Positions 52,090-62,910 of a DNA stretch of 64,000 nucleotides are shown here, in pieces; positions within the stretch are counted from its first letter, which is position 1, and every line of letters begins with the position of its first letter. The stretch covers positions 71,001,721-71,065,720 of the forward strand of contig NC_135507.1 in assembly GCF_052857255.1 (NCBI RefSeq). The letters run 5' to 3'. The notes under the pieces are model-generated. The model was not told the DNA's origin. It made no database searches and saw nothing but the letters and a program-made list of their open reading frames with translations. The position numbers and the translations under genes are program-made. Source of the stretch: Amblyomma americanum (taxonomy: Eukaryota > Arthropoda > Arachnida > Ixodida > Ixodidae).

Positions 52090-53210
52090 GTTTCGTTCTC
52101 CAGTGGTCGTCACTTACCGGTGACCAGTACTGCATCGGCCAGGTGGGCTTCTGTACGAGTCATCTACCGTGGGAGCGCCGGATAACACCCTAACCATTGT
52201 AGGCAATTGGCCCGATTATGTCAAGAAGCAGGTTGGCAAGGAGGTATAAGAAGCGTTTTCAAGTTTCCAGAGTAAAAGACACAAACGTGGCCGGCATACC
52301 GGGCCTTGACAAGCAAGAAAAGCGGATCTTGAGCCAAATATGTGATCGAGCTTTTCTGGTAGCTCGGTTTAATTTGAAAATAATTTTTTCAGCGCATGCC
52401 TTTTCCAAATCCAATGACGCGATTGCTTTCCTTTCTGCAAACATTAAGCCTGTCTAGCGAGGGTCCTGCTAGAGGCCCTGTGAGGATGCCGCGAAACACT
52501 TCGAAACACCTTATGAACGGTCTATGTGCATCTGTGCAGCCATTATATCGAGATATCTGCTGCAGGACACGCGGTCGTAGGATGCCGCGAAAAGCTTCGA
52601 AACTCCTTTCAACGCACCGTCAGCATAAGGGGTTGTAATAGTTAGCAAAAGCGTGATAGCAGCACGTATAATAATGCGAGGTCATTTGAACCACACTGTG
52701 AAGAAAGCCATTAAGGAAAGGGTTGAAAGGGGCAGAGATATACACTCAAAACAGAAAGGTGCAAAAAGAAAGTACGCTGTCTTCTAGCACACTCACTTTT
52801 ACATAAAAGAGTGCGCAGAGAACTGTTTACTCTATTTATACTCCCATATAGGCGAATTCGTGTTTACACTGTAGGAAGAACAGCCAAACGTTCGTGCTCG
52901 CTCTTACGGAGTTCCGCGCAAGTACACTCAAATATTCTTTAACTGCGTTGGTCGTCAGTCTTGCGCAAGATGTCTCCACACTGCATTTCTACTTCAGTGA
53001 ACTTCAGAAGAGCGAATACTTGCTGACATTTTTTTTGTTGCCAAAATGGCGCGGGAGTTAGAATACAGATAACTGAAGTGTACAGCTGGCAACGACGTTA
53101 CGCACGCACACGTGTGATAGGAACATCTCAGTTGTTATTTTAATCAAGGGGTTCCCCAGGGTCAAAAAAGAAGAAAAAGAACAACTCTCTAAACTCGAAA
53201 GCAAGCGCCC
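52090..53210. other. no gene recognised; probable FN3 gene intron
   Basis: A good minus-strand donor (CACCG/GTAAGTGACG) lies at about 52120, but no frame upstream of it looks like an FN3 exon. AGGATGCCGCGAAA occurs twice (about 52485 and 52580), a small direct repeat. Confidence 0.35.
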
Positions 53211-53214
53211 ATAC

Positions 53215-53428
53215 CTGCATAGAGCAGGTTCACGCTCACGGACGATTCATGTCCGCATCCGTAGCTGTTGCAACCGCGAACCCAAACCATCAGGATGCCT
53301 TCCGTCACGCCGTGCGTAAGTCTGAGGAAACCAGTCGTGAGCGTGGCTGTATGTCCATGGTCCACCGTGACGTCACAAATGGCCGAGTTGTTGCAGGTGC
53401 TCCACTCCTCGGCTTCTGTGGTGCTGTA
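53215..53428 (-). CDS. FN3 exon (second half of a domain)
   Basis: Acceptor CTGTTTACGCAG, donor GTATGG; 214 bases, phase 0 to 1. It encodes YSTTEAEEWSTCNNSAICD ... LMVWVRGCNSYGCGHESSV, the later strands of an FN3 domain. The Cys pairs (CNNSAIC; GCNSYGC) suggest disulphides in an extracellular protein. It follows the 56.1-kb exon in phase 0 and joins the 51.5-kb exon through a Gly codon. Only this frame is open across the exon, which supports it. Borders are well defined on both sides. Confidence 0.78.
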
Positions 53429-53712
53429 CTGCGTAAACAGAGTGGAAATTAGAACCTACTGACATGCAAACTTACCTGCGTGGTTCAGGAGTGCCAGAAC
53501 CATTGTACGAATGCACTAAGCTTTGCTTGAGCATATGTGCGCTATTTAATCACCTGAGTGGAAACGCATGAGCAATGACGAATATTTTGCCTGCCCTTTG
53601 ACGAGCTGCTTTTGAATTATAGCAGGATTCAAAGGATTACTTTACTTTTGGTGCATGCGCCACAGCCCGTACAGCATGCGCAACGCAAGATGGAGCCTAG
53701 GCATACTCTTTG

Positions 53713-54095
53713 GACACATTTGGCTACATCGCGACAAAATACATGCGCTTTCGAGAAGCTTGCAGGCAAAGCAACGTCTCCAGTGCACATAACTCGTCGA
53801 AGTAGCCGAAATTTGTTGGGCCACAGCGGCCAGGGTCGCCATGTTGTCGAAATGCTAAAACCTGATATGAATATTAATTACGCTTGGCTACACGCCTTTC
53901 AATGATTAAGAAGTCTTACAGTAATAGTTAAAAAGTTAACTATTCAATGTAGCTAACCAGCCTGCTAGTTAGCATGCCTTAGCTGGGTTCTGATGTACTA
54001 CACCACTGACAACGCTACACCGAAAAAGGCGCTCTTCTAATTCAAAAGGTCTATTCTTAAAAATTGTGTCAAATCTTAAATGAGACACCCTTTAT
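53713..54095. repeat. partial copy of the mariner-like MITE
   Basis: Centre and right arm match 49.26-49.64 kb (TTGGCTACATCGCG; AATAGTTAAAAAGTTAACTA; GATGTACTACACCACTGA). It ends CTTAAATGAGACACCCTTTA, closer to the mariner-type end. The left arm is missing. Confidence 0.65.
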
Positions 54096-54099
54096 ACGA

Positions 54100-55740
54100 C
54101 TTGCACACAATGTTCCACCATATTATGAATGAATGCTTAGAAAACAGTGCCGTAACATGTCACGAAAACGAACTTAGGGCCAAGTTCTAGCGATCGTTAA
54201 CTGCATTTAGGGTGCTTCATTCGAAAAACGTTGTGGATAATTAAGAAACAACTTAGCTATGAAATTTGTCAAACGATTTGTAGAGAGACATTTCTATCAA
54301 ATACCTTTATCGAAGACATTGCTAGCCTTCTTTTAGCCCCTCTCGGGGTCTCTATGAACCAGTATCGAAGTGTATTGAATACTTGAAGTATCTTACACTG
54401 ATTGTTCTACTGCGGGGAGTAAGAAGCAAAATAAAAAAATGACAGACGCTCAAACGGCTCGATGCGGTGAACTGTGTAAGCAGAGTGCGCTTTCGGATGA
54501 TGCTTTTCCATTTGATGCTTTTTGTTTTTAAAGCAACAGAGTTAGAGAGGACGTTTGCTGGAAAAGCGGTGTGCATTCTCATTCTAATTCAGGAATGGTC
54601 GAGAGAGTTGTGACGTCCCAAATTGAGTTATGGAAGGATAATGAATAAAACTCAGGTGAAAATGTGTTTATGAGGCAGTACGATGACTAAAATGTCATTA
54701 TAACATATTCGAATTTAAAGTAATTACGCTGAAAATAGTTTCGTTTGGTTTCGAATCAGACACGCTATCCTTAAGCCACTGAGGCGCCATCATTGAAATC
54801 TTTAAAGGGAGACCTTATGTGTCTTGTGGTTTATCATGTGGTTTAGTATCACTACGGATGTATACTAATGAGTGTGTGTAATTAAAAGAGGTATCAATTA
54901 AGAAAGAAAGCAGCAAATCACCATTAATGCTGTCGCGTCATACCCTTAAGATTGAACTTAAATGACCCCTATTTTTAATGCATTGCCTGAAAATTGCGCC
55001 AATTAATTTCACTTTTCTTTGGCTGCCTTTTGTAAATCGCTAATGATTTTATAATTCATATTTGCTGCATTTAGAATCTCTAAACGAAAAATTGAAGCGC
55101 CTCGTAGCGGTAGCGGAGCGAAACAGTGAAGAATCCCGTACGTCGGGCGTCTGCCACCAGTAGTAAAAGCAGCCGTGGAACAACATACGGAAGGAAGCAG
55201 AAATGATGACCAGAAGAAGAGGAACGGATGCTTCAGTGGCAGTTTCAACTGTGAAGCTTTATTGTGAGGCATACATGCTCAGAATTGGTGAAAGCGAAGG
55301 AAAATGCCTTGAAAATGTCTGTGGCCTTTATAAGGGGTACTGAGAAGGCGCACCAACTGGTAACGAGCTTACGGCGAAAGACCACGCGCTCGCAAGGAGC
55401 ATGAAACTTAACCACACGCTAATATTTACGAGACAAATATAAACTGCTAGAAGTAGCAAACAGTGCACAACGCTTAAGTTGTGTATGTGAGTGGTTTCAG
55501 AAGGGGAGGTAGGTCAAGATAAGTGTGTAAATGCGTGTTCGTGCACGTGTTTCGTGCTTTATTGGTATTCTTTTAATTGGTAGCGTCGTCGAGGGCAGGT
55601 ATTTTTTGCCATGCAACAAGGGTCGTCGAGAGCACCTCTACATTTTGCTTATTTGAAACATCACTATAGGCTCTCTGCGCTTTTTTTTTCTGAAGCAGAG
55701 GCGGAGAGGAGGACAACTGGAATAAAAACTACCTAGTAAC
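54100..55740. other. no gene recognised; small element ends
   Basis: ATTAATGCTGTCGCGTCATA at about 54930-54949 matches a B-type end on the minus strand, without the rest of the element. GTTTCGAATC near 54752 with a downstream CCACTGAGGCGCC is tRNA-like on the minus strand but does not fold as a tRNA that I can see. Otherwise plain intron-like sequence. Confidence 0.35.
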
Positions 55741-55744
55741 ATCA

Positions 55745-55885
55745 CACCTCACGTTACCGCAGAAAGTTAACGTAAGTACGTTACCTGTTACAGTTCCGAA
55801 ATGGCAACGAGTACGTTAATAAGTTACCAAGAAAGTAATGCGTTGCCGGTAACGCCGTTACTTGTAACGCGTTACCGCCAACATC
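55745..55885. repeat. cluster of CGTTAC motifs
   Basis: GTTAC or its complement occurs about ten times in 140 bases, ending TTGTAACGCGTTACC. Such arrays resemble subterminal repeats of some DNA transposons, but no element ends or transposase are visible. Confidence 0.4.
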
Positions 55886-56121
55886 GGTTAGGTGACGGGT
55901 AGCATCGCCATGATCTTGGTAAAGAAAAAAATAGCACGATGAAATGACACTTGAAGAGTTATCAGAGAAACCCCGTCCATATTGCTTCGAGAGGAGCATA
56001 GCCAAGGTAGCATTAAAATATGCGCTGGCGGGGCCTTGTAAATATAAGGCATATTATTAATCTAATTCACGGAAAGTTGTTTTCTAAAGGCGTCTGTTCG
56101 TTGTTCTTTGGTCTCCCTTAC

Positions 56122-56222
56122 CTGCAGATAATCTACAGTGCCGTTAACGCACGTCCAGCGCAGCAGAGATGTCCCATCTTTGCTCTGCATGTTAGCTCCA
56201 TGCTCGACGGTGATCTTAGGCC
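56122..56222 (-). CDS. FN3 exon (first half of a domain)
   Basis: Acceptor GTTCACCGCAG and donor GTAAGG enclose 101 bases, phase 1 to 0. It encodes PKITVEHGANMQSKDGTSL then LRWTCVNGTVDYLQ, the first strands of an FN3 domain with the core Trp. Its phases are exactly those needed between the 61.0-kb exon (ends phase 1) and the 53.4-kb exon (starts phase 0); the split codon would be AGG (Arg). It lies about 90 bases below a Harbinger relic in the preceding intron. Confidence 0.75.
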
Positions 56223-56312
56223 CTGCGGTGAACACATGGAGATGGCGTTGTAATGGAAGGATTTTCGACAGCCACCGCGTCCCTTTGAGCAACAGATATA
56301 AATTGTAATCAG

Positions 56313-57658
56313 GGGCCAGGTTACGCAGCTGTGACAAATTCTGACACAAGTTATTGACAGTGACGTCAAAATGACGAAACGATGAGATGTCACCACGTGA
56401 CGCAAAGAGGAATCAGCCAATTACGGCAGGGCGGCGCCCCGAGACCATTCGAGGAACCGTGTGCTTATTTTTTTGTAAAAAGAAATAAGAAATGAGCAAC
56501 GATGAAAATAACTAATATTATATTTTGCCAAAACATTGTGTTTAAAGTTTGAAAATATTAACCAAAATAAAAAGCGTTCGAAGTTGTGCTATTAAATTGG
56601 CTGGTGGGTAACTTTCAGTGCCGCGGGGTTGTGCTGACGGCAGTAAAAAGGCCGCTTTGCACGAAAGCAGCTGTTCCACGCCGCGTTATTGTTTTTTTTT
56701 TAAGCGCCGTCTGGAATCGAGCTACTGTGCGGTTGACTTAAGTGAGCAGAAAACTTTCAACAAATGCAGTGAAGGTTGCGTGACTACCGAGTGAACTTGC
56801 AAGAAGCGCTTGGAACGAAATCGACGAAGACAACTTGTTGAAGTCTGTTGTTCGGCTCCTTCGATCGATGACAAAAATGCCAAAAGGTGAGGCGTTGCAG
56901 TATGTGACGAGTGGTTGTTTGTTTCTTTCCCCTTAGGAAACAGAAGACGACCACGAAGTGCCATTTGCTGGGAAAAATTAAGTGGTTTGCCAACATAAGC
57001 GTGTCTCATATTTATATGTAGCTGTGTGTCACAGATGTGACGCCGGCACCCACCCCTTCTGCGCACTAACTTTACAGATTGCCTCCAACACCCGCTGTAC
57101 GCATTTTCTCACCGTCGGTTGTGCGATGCAGACGTGCGCCTTGCTACCAATAGCAGCCTGAAAGCCTGCCATGGCAAATAACCGCAGTGCACACAGCACC
57201 TGCCGCCGCACCGACACCGCGCTCGTACGCAAACCTCCCAATAAGTCGCAAAGCCACTCCACAGCCTGCTTCTCCAGTCGAAAAAGGCTTCGAAACAGCC
57301 TGTCCGGCAAGTCAAACATAATCAAATGTGTCTTCGTGCGCCCTCCTTCACCGTTGCTCGCGCCGGCGCAGCCGCCTCATTCGTATCGCCGCCTACACCG
57401 CCGCCATTTTCTGTCACAAAGGCAACGGTCAAATTGACGGCTTCAAAACTGTGACAAAAAAGTGTCAAATAGCGGCTGCATAATTACGTGTGCAAATTCG
57501 TCACTTCTGCCACATCTGTGACGTCATCTGCAGCCACCCATGACGCAAAAGAGCAATATGGCCACCGGCCACGACCGACGAATAGGAGCGAGGCTTACTG
57601 ACACCTTTGTGACAAGTTTTTGACAATTTTCCTAATTGACAGTTACGTAATCTGGCCC
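56313..57658 (-). mobile_element. Harbinger/PIF-type DNA transposon relic, 1346 bp
   Basis: Imperfect terminal inverted repeats GGGCCAGGTTACGCAGCTGT / GGGCCAGATTACGTAACTGT. CAG stands outside both ends (56310-56312, 57659-57661), a 3-bp duplication as expected of PIF/Harbinger. Inside, minus strand, lies a transposase fragment. Much of the remainder shows no coding similarity, so the element is internally degraded. Confidence 0.75.
57029..57325 (-). pseudogene. Harbinger transposase fragment (HARBI1-like N-terminal part)
   Basis: 98 residues: LFRLEKQAVEWLCDLLGGLR ... VLCALRLFAMAGFQAAIGSK ... IAQPTVRKCVQRVLEAI. This is the helical N-terminal region of HARBI1-like nucleases ('LRFLATGSFQ', 'ISQPTVSR'). 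The DDE catalytic part is missing and the frame stops right after, so it cannot cut DNA. Confidence 0.72.
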
Positions 57659-57954
57659 CAGGAACGCCACTACACGGCTTCCTTGAGAACGCCTCGAAGG
57701 ACGCCACTGTGAAGAGCACAATGCAGGGAGAACAGGAAAAAAGAGAGGATCATAAAGAAAGCGCTATATTCAAGTAACATGTTTCGAAGCTTTATATGCA
57801 CTATGTGTTATTTGAAAGTGAACGCAATTATTTGGGACTCTTGCCGTAAGGGATTCAAAGCGTAAGGACAGTTGTGAGGCGCGTTGCTGCAGTCGATGCA
57901 CCGCACCATAGTAGGCACTCTTAGCGTACCGCAGGCTGACGACCAGGCTGACGA

Positions 57955-58674
57955 CCACGCGGTAGGTGACTATGGGATAGGCTCTAGAAATAGCAGGGGA
58001 GAGTTATTAGTCGAATTCGCGGATAGAAATAATTTACGGATCATGAATACCCTCTTCCGCAAACGAGAAAACAGGAAGTGGACCTGGAAGAGCCCCAATG
58101 GTGAGATTAAAAATGAAATCGACTTCATACTATGCGCTAAACCTGGCATCATTCAGGATGTGGCCGTCCTCGGAAAGGTGCGTTGTAGCGACCACAGAAT
58201 GGTAAGGTCTAGAATTAGCTTAGACTTGAAGAGGGAACGGAAGAAGCTAGTGAAGAAGAAGACCATTAACGAGTTAGCCGTAAGAGGGAAAGCACAGGAG
58301 TTTAGGATAGCGCTGCAAAACAGATATTTGGTTTTAACTGAGGAAGATGATCTTGATGTTCTTCAATGCATGATAATCTGACATCAATAATTACGGAGTG
58401 CGCAGTAGAAGTAGGCGGTAGGACAGTTCGAAAAGATACCGGGAAGCTATCTCAGGTGACGAAAGATCTGAGTAAGAAGCGCCAAAACATGAGAGCATCT
58501 AACCCTACCGATAGAATAGAACTAACGGAGCTATCAAAGTTAATAAATAAGCGCAAGGTAGCCGACATAAGGAAATTTAATATGGAGAGAATCGAGCATG
58601 CTATAAAGAACGGAGGTAGCCTAAAAGCAGTGAAGAGGAAACTAGGCATAGGTAAAAACCAGATGTATGCACTA
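57955..58674 (+). pseudogene. RTE ORF: endonuclease C-terminus and linker
   Basis: Frame 57884-58381 ends the endonuclease (RKWTWKSPNGEIKNEIDFIL; VRCSDHRMV, the SDH catalytic motif). A frameshift near 58370 leads into 58366-58677, which ends at TGA after KRKLGIGKNQMYAL. The copy at 17.7 kb has Arg at that position, so the stop probably arose from CGA to TGA. Confidence 0.75.
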
Positions 58675-58704
58675 TGAGACAAGCAGGGCAATGTCATTAG
58701 CAAT

Positions 58705-60110
58705 ATGGATAAGATAGTTAACGTAGCCGAAGAGTTATACACAGACCTGTACAGCAGCCAATGTAATCAGAGCGTTAATGAGAAAGACAGCAGTGCACAG
58801 CAATGCGTCATCCCGCCAGTAACGAAAGATGAAGTAAAGAAAGCCTTAAAAGTAATGAAAAGGGGAAAAGCAGCTGGGGAGGATCAGGTAACAGCAGATC
58901 TGTTGAAGGATGGAGGGGACATCGTGCTAGAAAAACTAGCCACCCTGTATACGCAATGCCTTATGACCTCGACTGTACCAGAAGCTTGGAAGAATGCAAA
59001 CATTATCTTAATTCATAAGAAGGGAGACGCCAAGGACTTGAAAAATTACAGGCCGATCAGCTTACTATCCGTTGACTACAAAGTATTTACTAAGGTAATC
59101 GCTAATAGAGTCAGGACAACTTTAGACTTTAATCAACCAAATGATCAGTCAGGCTTTCGTAAAGGATATTCCACAATAGGTCATATTCACACTATCAATC
59201 AGGTGATAGAGAAATGCGCCGAATATAACCAACCTTTATATATAGCTTTCATTGATTACGAGAAAGCATTCGACTCAGTGGAAACCTCAGCAGTCATATA
59301 GGCATTGCGTAATCAGGGGGTAGAAGAACCTTATGTCAAAATACTGGATATATATAGCAATTGCACAGCTACTATAGTTCTACATAAAGTCAGCGATAAA
59401 ATTCCAATAAGGAAGGGCGTCAGGCAAGGAGACACGATCTCGCCAATGCTGTTCACCGCATGTTTACAGGAGGTATTTCGAGGCCTGAATTGGGAACAGT
59501 TGGGAATAAGAATAAATGAGAATACCAAAATAATCTGCGATTTGCTGGTGACATTGCCTTGCTGAGTCACTCAGGAGGTGAACTGCAAATCATGATCAAT
59601 GAGTTAGACAGGCAGAGCAGATCGATGGGGCTAAAAATTAACATGCAGAAAACCAAGGTAATGTTCAACAGCCTAGCAAGGGAACAACAGTTCACAATTG
59701 GCAGCGAGAGCCTAGAAATTGTGACGGAATACGTCTACTTAGGGCAGGTAGTGACAGCTGATCCGGATCATAAGAGGGAGATAACTAGAAGGATAAGAAT
59801 GGGGTGGAGCGCATATGGCAAATTCTCGCAGATCATGAGTGGCAGTTTACCAATTTCCCTCAAGAGGAAAGTGTACAACAGCATAATCTTACCGGTACTC
59901 ACCTACGGGGCAGAAACGTGGAGGCTAACGAAAAGAGTTCAGCTTAAGTTAAGGACAACGCAGCGAGCCATGGAAAGAAAAATGATAGGTATAACGTTAA
60001 GAGATCGGAAGCGGGCAGAGTGGGTGAGGGAACAAACACGGGTTAATTACATCCTAGTCGAAATCAAGAGAAAGAAATGGGCTTGGGCAGGGCATGTAAT
60101 GCGAAGGTAA
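58705..60110 (+). pseudogene. RTE ORF: reverse transcriptase and C-terminal region
   Basis: RT fingers and palm in 58705-59301 (GKAAGEDQVTADLLKDGG; LKNYRPISLLSVDYKVFTK; IAFIDYEKAFDSVE), a TAG stop at 59299, RT continuing in 59305-59565 (GVRQGDTISPMLFTACLQEV), then after a frameshift the thumb and C-terminus in 59559-60110. The active-site box reads FAGD at about 59539-59550 where the family has (F/Y)ADD, so the catalytic Asp pair is damaged. Not functional. Confidence 0.82.
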
Positions 60111-60329
60111 GATAACCGCTGGTCCTTAAGGGTAACGGAGTGGATTCCAAGAGAAAGTAACCGTAGCAGGGGGCGTCAGAAGGTTAGGTGGGCGGATGAG
60201 ATTAAGAAGTTTGCAGGCAAAGGGTGGATGCAGCTGGCAAAGGATAGGGTTAATTGGAGAGACATGGGAGAGGCCTTTGCCCTGCAGTTGGTATAGTAAG
60301 GCTGATGATGATGATGATGAGCCCACCCA

Positions 60330-60760
60330 GCTCCAGTCCGCACGCGGTGGTTGGTCACGATGCTTCAGGCCTGCGCGCAGCTGCCGGGTACGTGACGCCA
60401 TCTGGCGCCCTCAAGGCGATCTGCGCATGCGCACTGACGACGCGCGGACTCCCGGTACTCCGGCAATGGTAGCACGGTACACGGTATGTAGAGGTGTCTA
60501 GTGTCTCTACGTATCAACGCTACCGGCCGAAGGCCACTTTCTAGAGGCCATGCCCGCGGAAGCTAAAATCCCCATCAAAAGTTCCGCTCGTTGGAGCCGC
60601 TGAACTATGGAAGGGCAGCCTACTCTTATTACACCGGTCGCTTTGTTTTAATGGTATGCAGTTGCGTAGGCACCTTTCTATTATGCACGAGGTTGACGGC
60701 TGTTGACACACAGGACAGACATGTAGACCAGACAAGTGGCGTGAACATGCGCTCACATTT
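60330..60760. other. no gene recognised
   Basis: GC-rich stretch 60340-60480 (GTGACGCCATCTGGCGCCCT) with short open frames but no domain; then intron-like sequence. Confidence 0.35.
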
Positions 60761-60762
60761 AC

Positions 60763-61050
60763 TCCATGTAGTAACGGTCGCTGTCGCTGGAGGTCCTAGC
60801 AGAGGCCTTCCACCTGCATCCGTGAACTTTGCTCTCACTTCCATTGCTACCGTGGTGTCAGGGTCCACTCCCCGCATCACAATGTTGTTGCTTTTGGTCC
60901 AAAACAGGGAGCACGTGGCTACCCCGTTCAAGCAGCAGCGCACTCGAAAGCCTTCGTATAGCCGAGGGTCATGTTGCGGGAAATCCCAGAAAAGTATGAC
61001 CGAAATGTTGCTCGTAGATTCCGCTCTGGTTATCACCGGCCGTGGGAAAT
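60763..61050 (-). CDS. FN3 exon (one complete domain)
   Basis: Acceptor CCTTTCCTGGTACAG and donor GTAAAT frame 288 bases, phase 1 to 1, a symmetric exon holding a whole FN3 domain: FPRPVITRAESTSNIS, VILFWDFP (core Trp), YEGFRVRCC, MRGVDPDTTVAMEVRAKF, and the end LLGPPATATVTTW. This is the clearest coding segment of the gene. Cys residues in the third strand and after it could form a disulphide. The upstream junction with the 62.7-kb exon would form CAT (His), the downstream one AGG (Arg). Confidence 0.85.
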
Positions 61051-61269
61051 CTGTACCAGGAAAGGGGAAGCGTGGTATGGACGTATTGCAGTAGAACAAC
61101 AATTGCAGCCCGGTTCATGTGCAAGTTCTTGCTCTAGATGAGACAAACTATCTTTTGTTCTCAAATTAAGCATTAGAACCGTATGTTTTCTTCCAGGGCT
61201 TAGTACCGCATACTTCTTTAACTGCGAGACCCTCATCACATAGGAAGGCAAGCAATTAGAAAATTGTAG

Positions 61270-61500
61270 CGTTAGGCCGCATCTGAGTGGAAGTAGTATG
61301 CGGTCGCTTCTGGTGTGGATTTTTTTCTTTCGTATCCTTTATTGTAGAGAACGTGGTTGGAGTATGCTTGACGTAATACGCAGGCAAGGGGTTTTCAAAT
61401 GTGAAAAAAGCGAATAAGCACAGCGAGTCCCCAGCGCGTTCGAAACACTGGGTTTATATGCTAAAAAAATTGGGGTGGGGCGGGGGGGCACTTAAGCCCT
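61270..61500. other. no gene recognised
   Basis: Intron-like sequence of the FN3 gene with a G-rich run at 61473-61489. Confidence 0.35.
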
Positions 61501-61510
61501 GCTTTAAAGG

Positions 61511-61771
61511 CATGATGCGATGGCGCTAATGAGTTAATGCCCATATACGCGGAATTCGTCATTCTCAGCTTTATATCCACAGACGGCTTGGAGGCCTCAC
61601 GCAAATACCAGTGCAGTGGTGCAGCCGTTTAGCAATGCGCCACTGTCGCCGGCAGGTGGCTGTTTGAACCACAGCCACCGGTGTGGCTGTGGTTCAAACA
61701 GCCACGGTCGACAACGCCGGCACCGGACAATTTTTTCCAGACATGGCGGCACTAACGCTCTCGCGCTAAAA
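61511..61771 (+). mobile_element. B-type small element with internal perfect hairpin
   Basis: Starts GCATGATGCGATGGCGCTAA, ends CTAACGCTCTCGCGCTAAAA. It shares CCATATACGCGGAATTCGTC and GTGCAGTGGTGCAGCC with the other copies. The middle is shortened and holds a perfect 23-base inverted repeat (61656-61678 and 61683-61705) around CGGT. Confidence 0.65.
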
Positions 61772-61779
61772 TCAGAGCG

Positions 61780-62040
61780 CGTGCACAGCCATTGAATTTA
61801 ATCTTCGTTTATCAACTGACCATCTACTCATATTTCTGTGGCAAGCTACTTTATTTGTGTGGTGGGAGAAACTGGAACGCCGTGATATCATTTTTCACGT
61901 TACTTGCCGGAGCACACTGGGCATGTTTAAGGACAGTACACGCTAATCCCCCATCGATTTTGAGCAGTCGAAGGCACTCAGTGTCAGCCACGTACTTTTT
62001 TTTAAAAGCGAAATGTATTTCCCCAGGGCATCAATGCTGG
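61780..62040. other. no gene recognised
   Basis: An 86-residue frame here has no recognisable domain and no splice support on either strand. Confidence 0.3.
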
Positions 62041-62044
62041 GTGA

Positions 62045-62430
62045 AGGTGTGATGAATGATGTAGTAGAGATTAAATGAATGGAAAAAGGTTAGCTGATTT
62101 GGTGAAGTCCCGTAGAGAACGATGGTGCGGTCCCTGCATCCAGGCAATGTATGAAGCAGGGTTGCTTGGTGAAAGACCTGCTACCATCAGGTGCCGGATC
62201 CTTGTAGGCTTGAGATTTGGGCAGTCCCACAGTAAGTGATGAATGTCGGCCTCAATGTCCCCGTGTTTACATATCTGACACCCTGGCCGAGGAAACAATT
62301 CTCGGTACTGAGGCCACTTCCGAGTGATGGCTGGTGTGAGGGCAACCCCGACCCGGATCCTCCTAAGCGCAACCTCCTCTGCACGGGTAAGACCGCGGGG
62401 GAGGGTTACCGCACACGGAGGGACGTACTT
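62045..62430 (-). pseudogene. 3' end of an I-like LINE: C-terminal zinc motif
   Basis: The minus strand reads LTRAEEVALRRIRVGVALTP (frame-shifted part, to 62390) then PGCQICKHGDIEADIHHLLWDCPNLK, split over two frames, the Cys/His motif typical of the ORF2 end in these LINEs, followed by a tail of about 30 residues. No RNase H is present above 62430. Confidence 0.75.
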
Positions 62431-62499
62431 TTCTGTTGGGCTTTTCTAGACTTGGCTTCATCCACCACGCTATTTCAGTGTCTAGGGAGTAACAGGGTC

Positions 62500-62640
62500 C
62501 CAAGGTCGAGTGGTCGAATTCCGGTCTCGGCGCCGCATTTCGATGCGCGATATCAATGCACACTGAAGTACACCAGATGGTCGAAACTAGCCCGGCGATC
62601 TGCACTATGGTGTCTCTCATAGCCACATGCAGCGTCTGAA
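62500..62640 (+). repeat. diverged SINE body
   Basis: GCGCGATATCAATGCACACT, CCAGATGGTCGAAACTAGCC and CACTATGGTGTCTCTCATAG resemble the SINE body of the type ending 'cggcgtctctcat' that I recall from ticks. Head and tail absent. Confidence 0.5.
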
Positions 62641-62726
62641 CTTGAAACCCCTTATGACTGCCTGTATTATGAGTATCACTTCGGAGGAGTAACTAAAAGA
62701 GGGGAACGAATATCAAATGTACTTAC

Positions 62727-62910
62727 GCAGTGGTGGAGTGACGAACGTAGTATTTACAGGGAGACTGCAATTTTCTGCGAGGCAACCTTTAATGCTAGCC
62801 ACGTAGTACGTCCAAGGTTGCAGGCTGGAAATAACCACGGAGTGCCTTGAATTCACCTTTCCCGTTCCGTCAAACTGCCTGACCGTGTAGTTGCGCCCGT
62901 CGTCTTCAGC
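62727..62910 (-). CDS. FN3 exon (second half of a domain)
   Basis: Acceptor ACTTTCCAG and donor GTAAGT give 184 bases, phase 0 to 1. It encodes AEDDGRNYTVRQFDGTGKV ... VVISSLQPWTYYVASIKGC, then CSLPVNTTFVTPPL: late FN3 strands with the 'L-x-P-x-T-x-Y' motif and a Cys pair (GCLAENC). It resembles the 53.4-kb exon in phase, size and Cys placement, as if the gene repeats a two-exon FN3 unit. The exon with the first half of this domain is not found in the last kilobase. Confidence 0.78.

Larger units (their letters stand above)
57955..60325 (+). mobile_element. RTE-type LINE, 5'-truncated, inactive
   Basis: From the endonuclease end (VGDYGIGSRNSRGE) through RT to a C-terminal region (AWAGHVMRR) and a 3' tail of GATGAT units at 60303-60320, preceded by AGGCCTTTGCCCTGCAGTTG. 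It lies in an intron of the FN3 gene, in opposite orientation to that gene. 3' fragments of the same family are at 17.2, 22.1 and 38.7 kb. Confidence 0.85.

Noticed and set aside
52100..52170. Donor-like CACCG/GTAAGTGACG on the minus strand
   Set aside because: No FN3-like or otherwise convincing frame and no acceptor upstream; the phase chain is complete without it.
53429..53515. A small exon 'tgcattcg...cacgcag' with donor GTAAGT at 53470-53475, which would leave a 47-base intron before the 53.4-kb FN3 exon
   Set aside because: The FN3 exon needs phase 0, and in that phase the small exon has a TGA about ten bases before its end; the 56.1-kb exon fits instead.
54738..54796. tRNA on the minus strand
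   Set aside because: Box-like motifs are present but acceptor and anticodon stems cannot be formed by eye; at most a tRNA-like relic.
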